NCBI GenBank assembly: GCA_004556565.1
Contig: SFGN01000004.1
Location: forward strand, 62,001-126,000
Origin: Lachnospiraceae bacterium
GTDB taxonomy: Bacteria > Bacillota_A > Clostridia > Lachnospirales > Lachnospiraceae
DNA: 64,000 nucleotides
Reading direction: 5' to 3'
The translations under genes and the position numbers were made by a program. The notes below the pieces were generated by a model. It saw only the letters and a list, made by a program, of their open reading frames with translations, searched no databases and had not been told where the DNA came from. This document shows, in pieces, positions 18,801-26,205 of the stretch (positions within the stretch are counted from its first letter, which is position 1; every line of letters starts with the position of its first letter).

Positions 18801-19099
18801 GATATACAGATACCGGTAAGTTTGGACCATCCGATGATATTACTCGTGAGCAGATTGCAACTATGATGTTCCGATATGAGAAATATAAAGATCAGGATAA
18901 TGGCAAGAGGGCAGAGCTCACATCCTTCCCGGATGCAGATAAAGTGCAGGTATATGCAAAGGAAGCACTTCAGTGGTGTGTTGCAAATGGAATTATCGAA
19001 GGAACAGGTGTGACAGAAAAGATTATTGATCCTCAGGCAAGCACAATCCGTGCGGTCTGTGCAACCATTATCAGCCGTTATACAGATCTTCCGCGCTAG
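15842..19099 (+). CDS. Secreted CotH-kinase family protein with Ig-like and SLH domains
   Basis: Large (1085 aa) exported surface protein. The start at 15842 follows AAGGGTGG and yields a signal peptide (KFAAICMAAVMLFSDAGAVMA). Residues about 95-560 are a CotH-type atypical protein kinase domain: GRGNSTW, NGQYIGNYQLCEQI and the metal/active-site motif VWDMDWSSG are all present. Two group-3 bacterial Ig-like domains follow (about 673-740 and 749-825, each with TYKIGDVLDLNGMVV-like openings), then a helical FIVAR-like segment (about 828-897) and three SLH repeats (900-1085) that would bind secondary cell-wall polymer. In Bacillus CotH phosphorylates spore-coat proteins; here SLH anchoring suggests a vegetative-surface role, which is inference. 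Confidence 0.9.
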   Translation: MKRRVFTKFAAICMAAVMLFSDAGAVMAVDTATDEVELAADEQSVSFTAEYAEIGVPLSVDVTGMTGNLKYDWQVGGKSVGAEATYTPTENDLEKFITVTVADEAGINASAELFFSKLPVIYINTENGVSITDKENYITSEFIIQGNSEYNTETTTLYNGTAGVRGRGNSTWSLPKKPYKVKLDKSTNLLGFGKSKHWVLLANFYDMTYMRNKLSYDLSGDLGEPYMQSILTDVVMNGQYIGNYQLCEQIRVDENRVDILNWEDVAADAAKAVKKANGLTSDDQDAIEEQMVADMGWVTSGSVKYNGVEYSVSDCFEIPDIDGGYILEMDEYMDEANTFYSSDGMPMMFNSPEFVNKDMVNYVSGYINAFEDAISSGNHTTTYNGETVHYTDLFDMDSLVDNWIVQEIFFNEDFMKKSTYMYKDSGEKFKMGPVWDMDWSSGAYQSAAKPYDQWQTLYFSANSQAKQWYKTLVQDPLFLRTVHARYWEVRDTYIQDMLDSIDAIYAQVKESGEASLAAWNQGNGSSSYAKEINTFKTWMTNRIAFMDSKMQTYDNFEKEFINSGSTKLTVVGADGNALKADTIGDEAAYDAMVSEGEGIVVSVNSENAAKAELYINGTLKEVKSVTTGLVEFEIESLEEDSVIQVYTYDNKSSLLSSAYIAIQVNEVTEIEVTAPTKTTYKIGDVLDLNGMVVKKVYEDGTKEEISSGVEVTGYDSSVEGEQTLTVSWDGKTATFTVTVESGEVTEPMLTGIEITGPVKVEYTVGEELNTTGMVVKAVYSDGTKKEVTEGIEITGYNKDVIGEQTITVTYEGKTATFKVTVKAASVTINVDSLLIVIDKAEEIDLGDYVDGEAKEKFKEILDYAKSIAENPTTQEAVDAAEGALLKAIEDLVKNAPPVAELPYEDVKKADWFYPYVYDVYVKGLMTGLDEKTFGPSQNLARAQFAVILYRMEGEPVVDDISPFPDVENDTWYTDAVIWAYKNEIITGYTDTGKFGPSDDITREQIATMMFRYEKYKDQDNGKRAELTSFPDADKVQVYAKEALQWCVANGIIEGTGVTEKIIDPQASTIRAVCATIISRYTDLPR

Positions 19100-19214
19100 A
19101 GTAGAAGTAAACCATGACGAATGGCAATAAAATGAGTAAAGCAAAATGATGGAAGAAAATGCCGGGCAGCCGCAGGCTGCACGGATGAATAACAAAATAT
19201 GTTTCCTGAAATAC

Positions 19215-19257
19215 TGCCCCATGCACGATTTATGTGCATGGGGCAAAATTTTTTTTA
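19215..19257 (+). terminator. Terminator after CotH/SLH gene
   Basis: Perfect 12-bp stem TGCCCCATGCAC/GTGCATGGGGCA with a GATTTAT loop, then AAAATTTTTTTT. Confidence 0.93.
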
Positions 19258-19266
19258 TAAAAAAGG

Positions 19267-19295
19267 TTGACGAAGTTGTTCTGAAAGCGTATAAT
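19267..19295 (+). promoter_or_regulatory. Promoter of ABC importer operon
   Basis: TTGACG (19267-19272), 17-base spacer, consensus TATAAT (19290-19295), about 64 bases before the binding-protein start. The leader is too short for a T-box or a large riboswitch. Confidence 0.8.
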
Positions 19296-19358
19296 GCCAC
19301 TGTAGAACTTTGACGCGTTGAAGCGTAAAATAGCCATTCGGGAATGGAGGAGAAGAAA

Positions 19359-20354
19359 ATGAAATTAAAAAGAACATTGGCAGTTTTGATGGCAGCAGCT
19401 ATGACGCTTTCACTTGCAGCGTGCGGAAGCAGCCAGAATGCAGAAAAAGACGAGACAAATGATGCAGAAAAAACGTATAATATCGGTATTTGCCAGGTGA
19501 TGGAGCACCCGGCTCTTGATGCAGCAACCGAAGGTTTCCAGGATGCCTGCACTGAGCTTTTCGGCGAAGGAAATGTTACGTTTGATAAGCAGAATGCACA
19601 GGGAGAGCAGTCTACATGCAGTACTATCGCGAATAACTTTGTAACTGCAAATGTAGATTTGATTTTGGCTAACGCAACACTGCCGCTTCAGGTTACATCT
19701 CAGGCTACATCAGATATTCCGATTATCGGAACTTCCATTACGGATTATGCAACGGCGCTTGGTATTGATGACTGGACAGGAGCAACAGGAATCAATGTAT
19801 CAGGTACAAGTGACCTTGCACCGATCGATGAGCAGGAAGATATGCTGATTGAATTGATTCCGGATGCAAAGAAAGTCGGCATCCTGTACTGTTCAGCAGA
19901 ACCGAACTCAAAATATCAGGCTGAATTGTTTGAAGCAGCACTTGATGAAGACAATGTGGAATGGAAAGAGTTTACAGTAGCGGATTCCAACGAGATTGTG
20001 TCAGTTGTGACAAGTGCGGTTCAGGAATGTGATGTTATTTATATTCCAACAGATAATACGATAGCAAATACTACGGAGGCTGTTTATAATGTATGTGCAC
20101 CGGCAAAGATACCGGTAATTGCAGGCGAGCAGGGTATCTGTTCAGGATGTGGAATTGCGACATTATCTATCAGCTACTACGATATCGGATATAAAGCAGG
20201 TGAAATGGCTTACGAAGTTCTTGTGAACGGAGCTGACATTACAACTATGGAGATAGAGTATGCTCCGCAGGTAACTAAGATGTACAACAAGAAATTCTGT
20301 GATGAACTTGGAATTACAATTCCGGATGATTACGAAATGATCGAAGAAGAGTAA
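19359..20354 (+). CDS. ABC transporter substrate-binding lipoprotein (TrpX/PF04392 type)
   Basis: Extracytoplasmic solute receptor of a three-gene importer. 331 aa; the start at 19359 follows GGAGG with 8-base spacing. The signal peptide ends in lipobox LAAC (Cys after SLAA), so it is lipid-anchored. The rest is a two-lobed periplasmic-binding fold of the PF04392 family (NIGICQVMEHPALDAATEGF near the N-terminus, KKVGILYCSAEPNSKYQAE in the second lobe). Relatives are often called TrpX and thought to bind tryptophan or related amino acids; the substrate here is not determined. A hairpin follows this gene before the permease. Confidence 0.85.
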   Translation: MKLKRTLAVLMAAAMTLSLAACGSSQNAEKDETNDAEKTYNIGICQVMEHPALDAATEGFQDACTELFGEGNVTFDKQNAQGEQSTCSTIANNFVTANVDLILANATLPLQVTSQATSDIPIIGTSITDYATALGIDDWTGATGINVSGTSDLAPIDEQEDMLIELIPDAKKVGILYCSAEPNSKYQAELFEAALDEDNVEWKEFTVADSNEIVSVVTSAVQECDVIYIPTDNTIANTTEAVYNVCAPAKIPVIAGEQGICSGCGIATLSISYYDIGYKAGEMAYEVLVNGADITTMEIEYAPQVTKMYNKKFCDELGITIPDDYEMIEEE

Positions 20355-20375
20355 ACAGAGAAAAAATAAATTATA

Positions 20376-20409
20376 AAGAAGCGGATTTGTACGGTCCGCT
20401 TCTTTGTTT
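20376..20409 (+). terminator. Hairpin between binding protein and permease
   Basis: AAGAAGCGGA/TCCGCTTCTT stem, 9-base loop, then TGTTT. The short U-tract suggests partial termination, which would make the receptor more abundant than the membrane subunits. Confidence 0.7.
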
Positions 20410-20507
20410 CCATACATCCGGAAAGGACTGCCCGCGGCAGGTTCTGCAGGTGTTCAATAAAATGACAGCAGATGACCGGATAGATAAAAGAAGAAAGGAA
20501 CATGAAC

Positions 20508-21452
20508 ATGATAATGAGTTATTTAACCAGCCTTGACCCGATGGCTCTGGTCCGTGCACTTCCCGGCAATGTGGCGCAGGGGCTGATCTGGGGGATCATG
20601 GCTTTGGGGGTATATATCACATACCGTATTCTTGATTTTGCTGATCTGACGGTTGATGGTTCTCTTGCTACAGGAGGCGCCGTTGCAGTTATGTTGATTC
20701 GGGGAGGAATGCATCCTGCATTGTCTCTCATATTTGCATTTATTGCCGGCATGATAGCCGGCCTGATTACAGGAATTCTTCATACGGCATTAGGGATTCC
20801 CGGAATATTGGCAAGTATACTGACCCAGATTTCTTTGTATTCGGTTAATCTCGCAATATTGGGAAAATCCAACCAGAGTATTGGAATTGCACAGGAGAAT
20901 CTGGTTGCTTCCATTCGTTATGTCACAGCCGATGACAGAATTTTCTTCTTTTTAAAGCTGATCGTAATTTGTCTGGTGATCGTGGCGGTGGTTTACTGGC
21001 TGTTCGGAACAGAGCTTGGATCAGCAATCCGTGCGACAGGATGCAATCAGCAAATGGCACGTGCCCAGGGAATCAATACTAATTTTATGAAAGTGGTAGC
21101 ATTGATGGTTTCCAACGGTCTGGTAGGCCTCTGCGGCGGCATGTATTCACAGTATCAGGGATCAGCCGATGTTAACGCAGGACGCGGAGCTATTGTTATC
21201 GGTCTGGCTGCAGTTATCATCAGTGAAGTTATTTTCGGAAAAGTTTGTGCGGGTAAAAAATACACGTTTGCCTACACGCTTGCGGCAGTTTTTGTGGGGG
21301 CAATTTTGTATTATGTGGCCTACACATTGGTATTGTGGCTGAAGATGCCTTCTGATTATATGAAACTGTTCTCTGCCGTTGTCGTAGCGGTATTCCTTGC
21401 AGTCCCTTATTTGAAGGATAAATATGCAGTGAGCCGAAAGGGGGCAAAATAA
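20508..21452 (+). CDS. ABC transporter permease (TrpY/branched-chain type)
   Basis: Integral membrane subunit of the importer, 314 aa with about eight or nine hydrophobic helices (for example QGLIWGIMALGVYITYRIL and AKSKGIN-like loop RAQGINTNFMKVVALMVSNG). It belongs to the BPD_transp_2 family together with the LivH-like permeases. In-frame ATGs occur at 20502, 20508 and 20514; AAAGGA fits 20508 best by spacing. It stops one base before the ATPase start, so the two are translationally linked. The coupling-helix region has the expected AIRATGCNQQMARAQGIN. Confidence 0.87.
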   Translation: MIMSYLTSLDPMALVRALPGNVAQGLIWGIMALGVYITYRILDFADLTVDGSLATGGAVAVMLIRGGMHPALSLIFAFIAGMIAGLITGILHTALGIPGILASILTQISLYSVNLAILGKSNQSIGIAQENLVASIRYVTADDRIFFFLKLIVICLVIVAVVYWLFGTELGSAIRATGCNQQMARAQGINTNFMKVVALMVSNGLVGLCGGMYSQYQGSADVNAGRGAIVIGLAAVIISEVIFGKVCAGKKYTFAYTLAAVFVGAILYYVAYTLVLWLKMPSDYMKLFSAVVVAVFLAVPYLKDKYAVSRKGAK

Positions 21453-22256
21453 ATGGGATATATGCTTGAAATCCAGAATGTCCATAAGACATTTAATAAA
21501 GGAACCATTAATGAGAAAGTGGCGCTGGACGGTGTGAGTCTGAATCTGAACCCGGGAGATTTTGTTACGATTATCGGAGGTAACGGTGCGGGAAAATCTA
21601 CCACATTGAATGCGATTGCCGGTGTATGGCCGATTGATGATGGGAAGATTATTATTGATGGCGTAGATATCACACGTTTGCCGGAGCATAAGCGTGCGAA
21701 GTATCTTGGCAGGGTCTTTCAGGATCCTATGACGGGAACAGCAGCGACAATGTCAATAGATGAAAACATGGCGATTGCAGCTCGGCGCGGAGACAGAAGA
21801 GGGCTTGGCTGGGGAATCACTAAAAAAGAACGTGAGAAATATGTGGAAATGGTGAAGGAATTGAATCTTGGTCTTGAAACCCGTCTGACAAGTAAGGTGG
21901 GGCTGCTCTCCGGCGGACAGCGCCAGGCGGTTACTCTTTTGATGGCAGCTTTGAAACAACCGAAGCTTTTGCTTCTGGATGAACATACAGCGGCACTTGA
22001 CCCGAAGACTGCGGCAAAAGTATTGCGGATTTCCGACATGATTATTTCAGAAAATCACCTGACAGCCATGATGGTCACACATAATATGAAAGATGCCATC
22101 GCACATGGAAACAGACTGATCATGATGCACGAAGGGAAAATTATCTATGATGTTTCCGGAGAGGAAAAGAAGAGCCTGAAAGTAGCGGATCTGCTGAAGA
22201 AGTTTGAAGAGGCAAGCGGCGGAGAATTTGCTAACGACAGGATGATGCTGGCATAA
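21453..22256 (+). CDS. ABC transporter ATP-binding protein (TrpZ type)
   Basis: Cytoplasmic ATPase of the importer, 267 aa. Walker A is GGNGAGKST, the signature is LLSGGQRQA, Walker B is LLLLDEHTAALDP and the switch His is in MMVTHNM. The gene begins immediately after the permease stop. Together the three genes form a complete amino-acid-type importer with one receptor, one homodimeric permease and this ATPase; that stoichiometry is from the family. Confidence 0.9.
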   Translation: MGYMLEIQNVHKTFNKGTINEKVALDGVSLNLNPGDFVTIIGGNGAGKSTTLNAIAGVWPIDDGKIIIDGVDITRLPEHKRAKYLGRVFQDPMTGTAATMSIDENMAIAARRGDRRGLGWGITKKEREKYVEMVKELNLGLETRLTSKVGLLSGGQRQAVTLLMAALKQPKLLLLDEHTAALDPKTAAKVLRISDMIISENHLTAMMVTHNMKDAIAHGNRLIMMHEGKIIYDVSGEEKKSLKVADLLKKFEEASGGEFANDRMMLA

Positions 22257-22320
22257 TGTATGCCGGAGAATTGAGAAAGTACCGAAGAGAGAAAAATCAA
22301 AATGAATACTTGAATCGTTT

Positions 22321-22373
22321 ATGCCGGTTTGTACAGTGGTGCATTTAATCTTTGTGCAAACCGGCATTATTTA
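22321..22373 (+). terminator. Terminator after ABC importer operon
   Basis: ATGCCGGTTTG ... CAAACCGGCAT long stem with an extra ACA/TGT pairing and a 16-base loop, followed by TATTTATG. Confidence 0.8.
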
Positions 22374-22461
22374 TGTTATACTGATACTGCCGTCTGATCA
22401 CAAGATACGGACTAAAGTGACAGCACAGTTATTAATAATGCAAAAAGAAAGGAAATGAAAT

Positions 22462-23160
22462 ATGCTGCTGGGAATTATTGGGGCAATGGAAATTGAAGTT
22501 GCCAGGCTGAAAGAAGCGATGGAGGATACGAGGATCGTTACAAAAGCTTCAATGGAGTTTTTTGAGGGGACTTTGAACGGGTGCAGAGTTGTGGTAGTAC
22601 AGGCCGGAATAGGGAAGGTTAATGCTGCATGCTGTACTCAGGTAATGATAGATACTTTTGGGGTGGATTGTGTGATCAATACCGGTATTGCAGGTTCACT
22701 GAAAGCAGAGATTAACATTGGCGACATAGTTCTTGCAACTGATGCAGTGGAACATGATATGGATGTCGCGGTATTCGGGTATGGACCGGGACATATACCC
22801 GGAATGAATGAATTATCATTCCGGGCAGATGAATCATTAAGAAATATCGCCAAAGAGGCCTGTCTTAAGGTGAATCCGGAGATTGAAGTGTTTGAAGGAA
22901 GAGTAGTGACAGGCGATCAGTTTATTTCCGGGAAAGAAAAGAAAAACTGGCTGACAGAGACATTTGACGGATATTGTACGGAAATGGAAGGGGCGGCGAT
23001 CGCGCATGCAGCACATCTGAATAAGATACCTTTTCTGATTGTGAGGGCAATTTCGGATAAAGCTGATGACAGTGCAACAATGGATTATCCGACATTTGAG
23101 GCGCAGGCGGCTAAACACTGTGTGAGGCTGATCATGGAAATGGCGGCGAGACTTGGATGA
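22462..23160 (+). CDS. mtnN: 5'-methylthioadenosine/S-adenosylhomocysteine nucleosidase
   Basis: Cleaves MTA and SAH to adenine and the thioribose derivatives; central to methionine salvage, SAM by-product removal and AI-2 precursor formation. 232 aa, full length. Active-site segments are visible: the N-terminal GAMEIE acid, VTGDQFISG, EMEGAAIAH (the ribose-binding Met-Glu) and the general acid Asp in AISDKAD. The start follows AAAGGAAATG-type spacing at 22462. It is followed at 44 bp by the barnase-like gene but a shared function is not evident. Confidence 0.95.
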   Translation: MLLGIIGAMEIEVARLKEAMEDTRIVTKASMEFFEGTLNGCRVVVVQAGIGKVNAACCTQVMIDTFGVDCVINTGIAGSLKAEINIGDIVLATDAVEHDMDVAVFGYGPGHIPGMNELSFRADESLRNIAKEACLKVNPEIEVFEGRVVTGDQFISGKEKKNWLTETFDGYCTEMEGAAIAHAAHLNKIPFLIVRAISDKADDSATMDYPTFEAQAAKHCVRLIMEMAARLG

Positions 23161-23204
23161 TTCTGATAATTTGTGGTTTGAAATAAAAACGGGTTGGGAT
23201 TAAT

Positions 23205-23786
23205 ATGAAATATTTAAAAAATAAAGTGGTATATCTTGTTGGTATCCTGCTCCTTATCGCAGGGATACTTGCCGGCTGTTCACCGACTGACGGCGGAGTG
23301 AATGGTGATACTTATTGGAATGAAGATGAGGGTAACGGTTACAGCAATTCAGAAGATGATTATGGAAAATTAACCGGTGATGATGCAGAGGAAGATCCTG
23401 AGGAAAAATCAACGGATAATCAGGAGAGTATCAAAGTTGTAGAATCAGGCGAGTATACATCAAAAGAAGAAGTGGCTGAGTATCTGCATTTATATGAACA
23501 TCTGCCTGATAATTATATTACTAAAAAAGAGGCGAAAGCGCTTGGCTGGGTAAGCTCAGAGGGAAATCTGGGAGAAGTTGCCCCGGGAAAAAGTATCGGG
23601 GGAGATTATTTTGGAAATTACGAAGGAATACTGCCGGAAGAAAATGGAAGAGATTACTATGAGTGTGATATTGATACTGACGGCGGATACCGTGGTTCAA
23701 AACGGATTGTTTATTCCAATGACGGATTGATCTACTATACGGAGGATCATTATGAGACGTTTGAATTACTGTACGGGGAGGAGTAA
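23205..23786 (+). CDS. Barnase-type ribonuclease as a lipoprotein
   Basis: 193 aa. A hydrophobic signal peptide ends in LAGC with Cys25 as lipid-attachment residue. Residues 26-75 form a very acidic linker, and residues 85-190 align closely with Bacillus barnase (LPDNYITKKEAKALGWV, APGKSIGGDYFGNYEG). The catalytic set is intact by position: Lys107, Glu153 (general base), Arg163, Arg167 and His182 correspond to barnase Lys27, Glu73, Arg83, Arg87 and His102. It is therefore expected to be an active guanyl-preferring RNase held on the outer face of the membrane. The barstar gene follows 3 bases downstream. Unlike barnase it is tethered, which is inference from the lipobox. Confidence 0.93.
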   Translation: MKYLKNKVVYLVGILLLIAGILAGCSPTDGGVNGDTYWNEDEGNGYSNSEDDYGKLTGDDAEEDPEEKSTDNQESIKVVESGEYTSKEEVAEYLHLYEHLPDNYITKKEAKALGWVSSEGNLGEVAPGKSIGGDYFGNYEGILPEENGRDYYECDIDTDGGYRGSKRIVYSNDGLIYYTEDHYETFELLYGEE

Positions 23787-23789
23787 TCT

Positions 23790-24044
23790 ATGAAAATCAT
23801 TTTGGATGCACAATGCATGGCGGAACGAAAAACTGCCCATGAATATTTGAAAAATATGTTCGGATTTTCCGAATATTACGGGAAAAATCTGGATGCTCTT
23901 CACGACTGCCTTTCAGAACTGGAAGCTGCAGAGATTACGGTTGTAAATGCAGAAGAGAGAGGAACCTATTTTGATAAAATATTGCGAGTGCTCCGGGACA
24001 CAGAAAAAGACAATCCTGAATTTGTTGTAAAAATATGTCATTAA
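23790..24044 (+). CDS. Barstar-family RNase inhibitor
   Basis: 84-aa cytoplasmic inhibitor that plugs the barnase active site. The inhibitory helix is recognisable (EYYGKNLDALHDCLSEL), with Asp35 and Asp39 and Tyr29 at the same numbers as in Bacillus barstar, where Asp39 fills the phosphate site. The start follows GGGGAGGAG just after the RNase gene stop; the order nuclease-then-inhibitor with tight spacing ensures co-expression. It protects the producer before the nuclease is exported. Confidence 0.93.
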   Translation: MKIILDAQCMAERKTAHEYLKNMFGFSEYYGKNLDALHDCLSELEAAEITVVNAEERGTYFDKILRVLRDTEKDNPEFVVKICH

Positions 24045-24083
24045 AGTGAATTGTAATGAAAGTTGACAGAATATAGTAAATGT

Positions 24084-24136
24084 AGAACTCTCCGGCAATG
24101 CGGCACGAGAAGCGGCAGCCGGAGAGTTCTGTTCAA
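24084..24136. terminator. Terminator between barstar gene and flavodiiron gene
   Basis: Perfect 13-bp stem AGAACTCTCCGGC/GCCGGAGAGTTCT with a 21-base loop. The U-tract on the plus side is short (GTTC). It lies between convergent genes and could serve both. Confidence 0.7.
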
Positions 24137-24150
24137 ATTATGAAATTTTG

Positions 24151-25941
24151 TTATGCTATAGGTTCAAAATCTGCTGCGCCGTGTTTGCAAAGGGGACAGA
24201 TGATATCTTCCGGAAGTTCTTCTCCCTCATAGACATATCCACAGACTTTACATACAAAGCCTTTTTTACCTTCTGTCTGCGGCTTTGGCTTTACATTATT
24301 CTGATAATATGTGTAAGTCATGGTTTCCACGGCTGATATTACACGCGCTTCCGTTATGCTGCAGATAAACATTCCGTGAGTGTCAAGATCAATATACTGC
24401 TCAACTTTCAGTGACATGAAAGAGTTAATGTATCTTGGCAGAAATGCAAGTCCGTTGTCTGACCGAAGCGGGGTGAGGTTTTCAAATTTATCTACGGTTC
24501 TTCCGCTCTGGAAGCCAAATGTCTCAAATACGGAGAATGGAGCATCCGTAGACAGGCAGTTGATGTTCATAATGCCGGTCTGTTTGATAACATGGTGCGA
24601 ATAATTTGCTTTATTGATTGTTACGGCGATGCGGTTCGGTGTGTTCGTTACCTGGGTTACAGTATTCACGATCAGCCCGTTATCCTTTTTGCCGTCACTT
24701 GAAGTTACCACATACAGCCCATATCCGATATTGAACAGGGCAGACAGGTCATTTTTGTTAGCAGTCTCATCATGCTGGGCAAGATAATCACGGCAAAGTT
24801 CATCGGCCAACGATTCAAGCTGTGCGGAACTTTCCTCGCTCAGGGCAGATTTAATAGTAACCGTAGTGTCTGTAAAGGTCAGCTTCTTACTTCCCTCAAG
24901 CATACGTTTCATTGTCTTTGCAGCCTGAGGAGCCCAGCTTCCGTTTTCGATCAGGGCAACAGTGCGGTTCTGGTAATTACGCTCTGTCAGATGGTTGATA
25001 AATTCCTTCATAAACGGGAACACATCTGCATTATAGGTAGTTGTAGCGAGAACCAGTTTGCTGTAGCGGAATGCGTCCTCGACAGCTTCAGCCATGTCGC
25101 AGCGTGCAAGGTCATTTACCACTACTTTCGGACAACCTTTCTCGCGTAATTTTTCGGCCAGTATGTCGACAGCTTTCTTTGTATTTCCATAAACAGAAGT
25201 ATAGGCAATCATGATACCTTCAGTCTCTACAGAATAGGAAGACCAGATGTCGTAGAGATTCAGATAATATCCAAGATTTTCCGTCAGAACCGGGCCGTGC
25301 AGCGGGCAGATGATCTGTATATCCAGACCTGCCGCTTTTTTCAGGAGAGCCTGTACCTGTGCACCATATTTCCCAACAATACCGATATAGTAACGGCGTG
25401 CTTCACAAGCCCAGTCTTCTTCCACATCCAAAGCACCGAATTTTCCAAATCCGTCTGCGGAGAATAATACTTTATCATAGCTGTCGTAAGTGACAATTAC
25501 TTCCGGCCAGTGAACCATCGGGGCAGTAACAAATGTAAGCGTGTGTCTGCCAAGTTCCAGGACAGAGCCTTCTCCGACTACAATTCTGCGGTCGGCAAAA
25601 TCTGTCCCGAAGAATTGTCCCATCATTGTAAATGCTTTTGCGCTGGATACGATAGTGGTGTCGGTATAGAGTTTCATAAAGTTTGCAATATTGGCGGAGT
25701 GATCCGGTTCCATGTGCTGGATAATCAGATAATCCGGGCGGCGGCCGCCTAAAACTTTCTCCAGGTTATCAAGCCATTCATGAGTGAAGTGTGCGTCCAC
25801 AGTGTCCATAACGGCAATTTTGTCATCCATAATCACATAAGAATTGTAAGCCATGCCGTTTTCAACAACATACTGTCCCTCAAAAAGGTCAACATTATGA
25901 TCGTTGACACCAACGTATTTGATATCGTTCGTAATATTCAT
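24151..25941 (-). CDS. Flavodiiron protein fused to flavin reductase and rubredoxin domains
   Basis: Cytoplasmic O2/NO reductase of anaerobes, 596 aa, four modules in one chain. Residues 1-250 are the metallo-beta-lactamase-like diiron domain with ligands His76, Glu78, Asp80, His144, Asp163 and His215 all present. Residues 243-395 are flavodoxin (FMN loop TSVYGNT at 248-254). Residues 405-545 resemble the flavin-reductase split barrel (NTPNRIAVTINKANYSHHV). Residues 560-596 are a short rubredoxin with Cys564, 567, 582 and 585. The fusion would bring electrons from NAD(P)H through flavin and rubredoxin to the diiron site within one polypeptide. AAGGAG precedes the start; a perfect palindrome lies in the divergent promoter region. 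Confidence 0.92.
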   Translation of the reverse strand: MNITNDIKYVGVNDHNVDLFEGQYVVENGMAYNSYVIMDDKIAVMDTVDAHFTHEWLDNLEKVLGGRRPDYLIIQHMEPDHSANIANFMKLYTDTTIVSSAKAFTMMGQFFGTDFADRRIVVGEGSVLELGRHTLTFVTAPMVHWPEVIVTYDSYDKVLFSADGFGKFGALDVEEDWACEARRYYIGIVGKYGAQVQALLKKAAGLDIQIICPLHGPVLTENLGYYLNLYDIWSSYSVETEGIMIAYTSVYGNTKKAVDILAEKLREKGCPKVVVNDLARCDMAEAVEDAFRYSKLVLATTTYNADVFPFMKEFINHLTERNYQNRTVALIENGSWAPQAAKTMKRMLEGSKKLTFTDTTVTIKSALSEESSAQLESLADELCRDYLAQHDETANKNDLSALFNIGYGLYVVTSSDGKKDNGLIVNTVTQVTNTPNRIAVTINKANYSHHVIKQTGIMNINCLSTDAPFSVFETFGFQSGRTVDKFENLTPLRSDNGLAFLPRYINSFMSLKVEQYIDLDTHGMFICSITEARVISAVETMTYTYYQNNVKPKPQTEGKKGFVCKVCGYVYEGEELPEDIICPLCKHGAADFEPIA

Positions 25942-26070
25942 TCAGATAATCTCCTTTTTAAAATAGTATACGCCGCAGCTATGCGAAAATCATATCCCAT
26001 TTATTATATCATTCCATTGTTATAAATGATAGTAGTTTGACATTAAAATCGAAAAATCAAATCGAAAAAA

Positions 26071-26089
26071 ATGTGACAGGATGTCACAT
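26071..26089. promoter_or_regulatory. Perfect palindrome in divergent promoter region
   Basis: ATGTGACA-GGA-TGTCACAT, an 8-bp perfect inverted repeat with 3-base centre, lies 130 bases upstream of the flavodiiron start and 117 bases upstream of the ankyrin/FKBP gene. A minus-strand TATAAT is at 26008-26003. The half sites resemble CRP/FNR-type TGTGA but the spacing (17 in total) is one base longer than the usual 16. It is a good operator candidate; the regulator is not identified. Confidence 0.6.
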
Positions 26090-26205
26090 GATACGAGACC
26101 AGTCTGAAATAACGGGTTCACAGGATTTTCGCAGAAATTCCATTATTCAATCACAAATTGCCGTTAAAATAGGTTTGCTTTATTGAGAAAACGGAGGAGT
26201 ATTTG

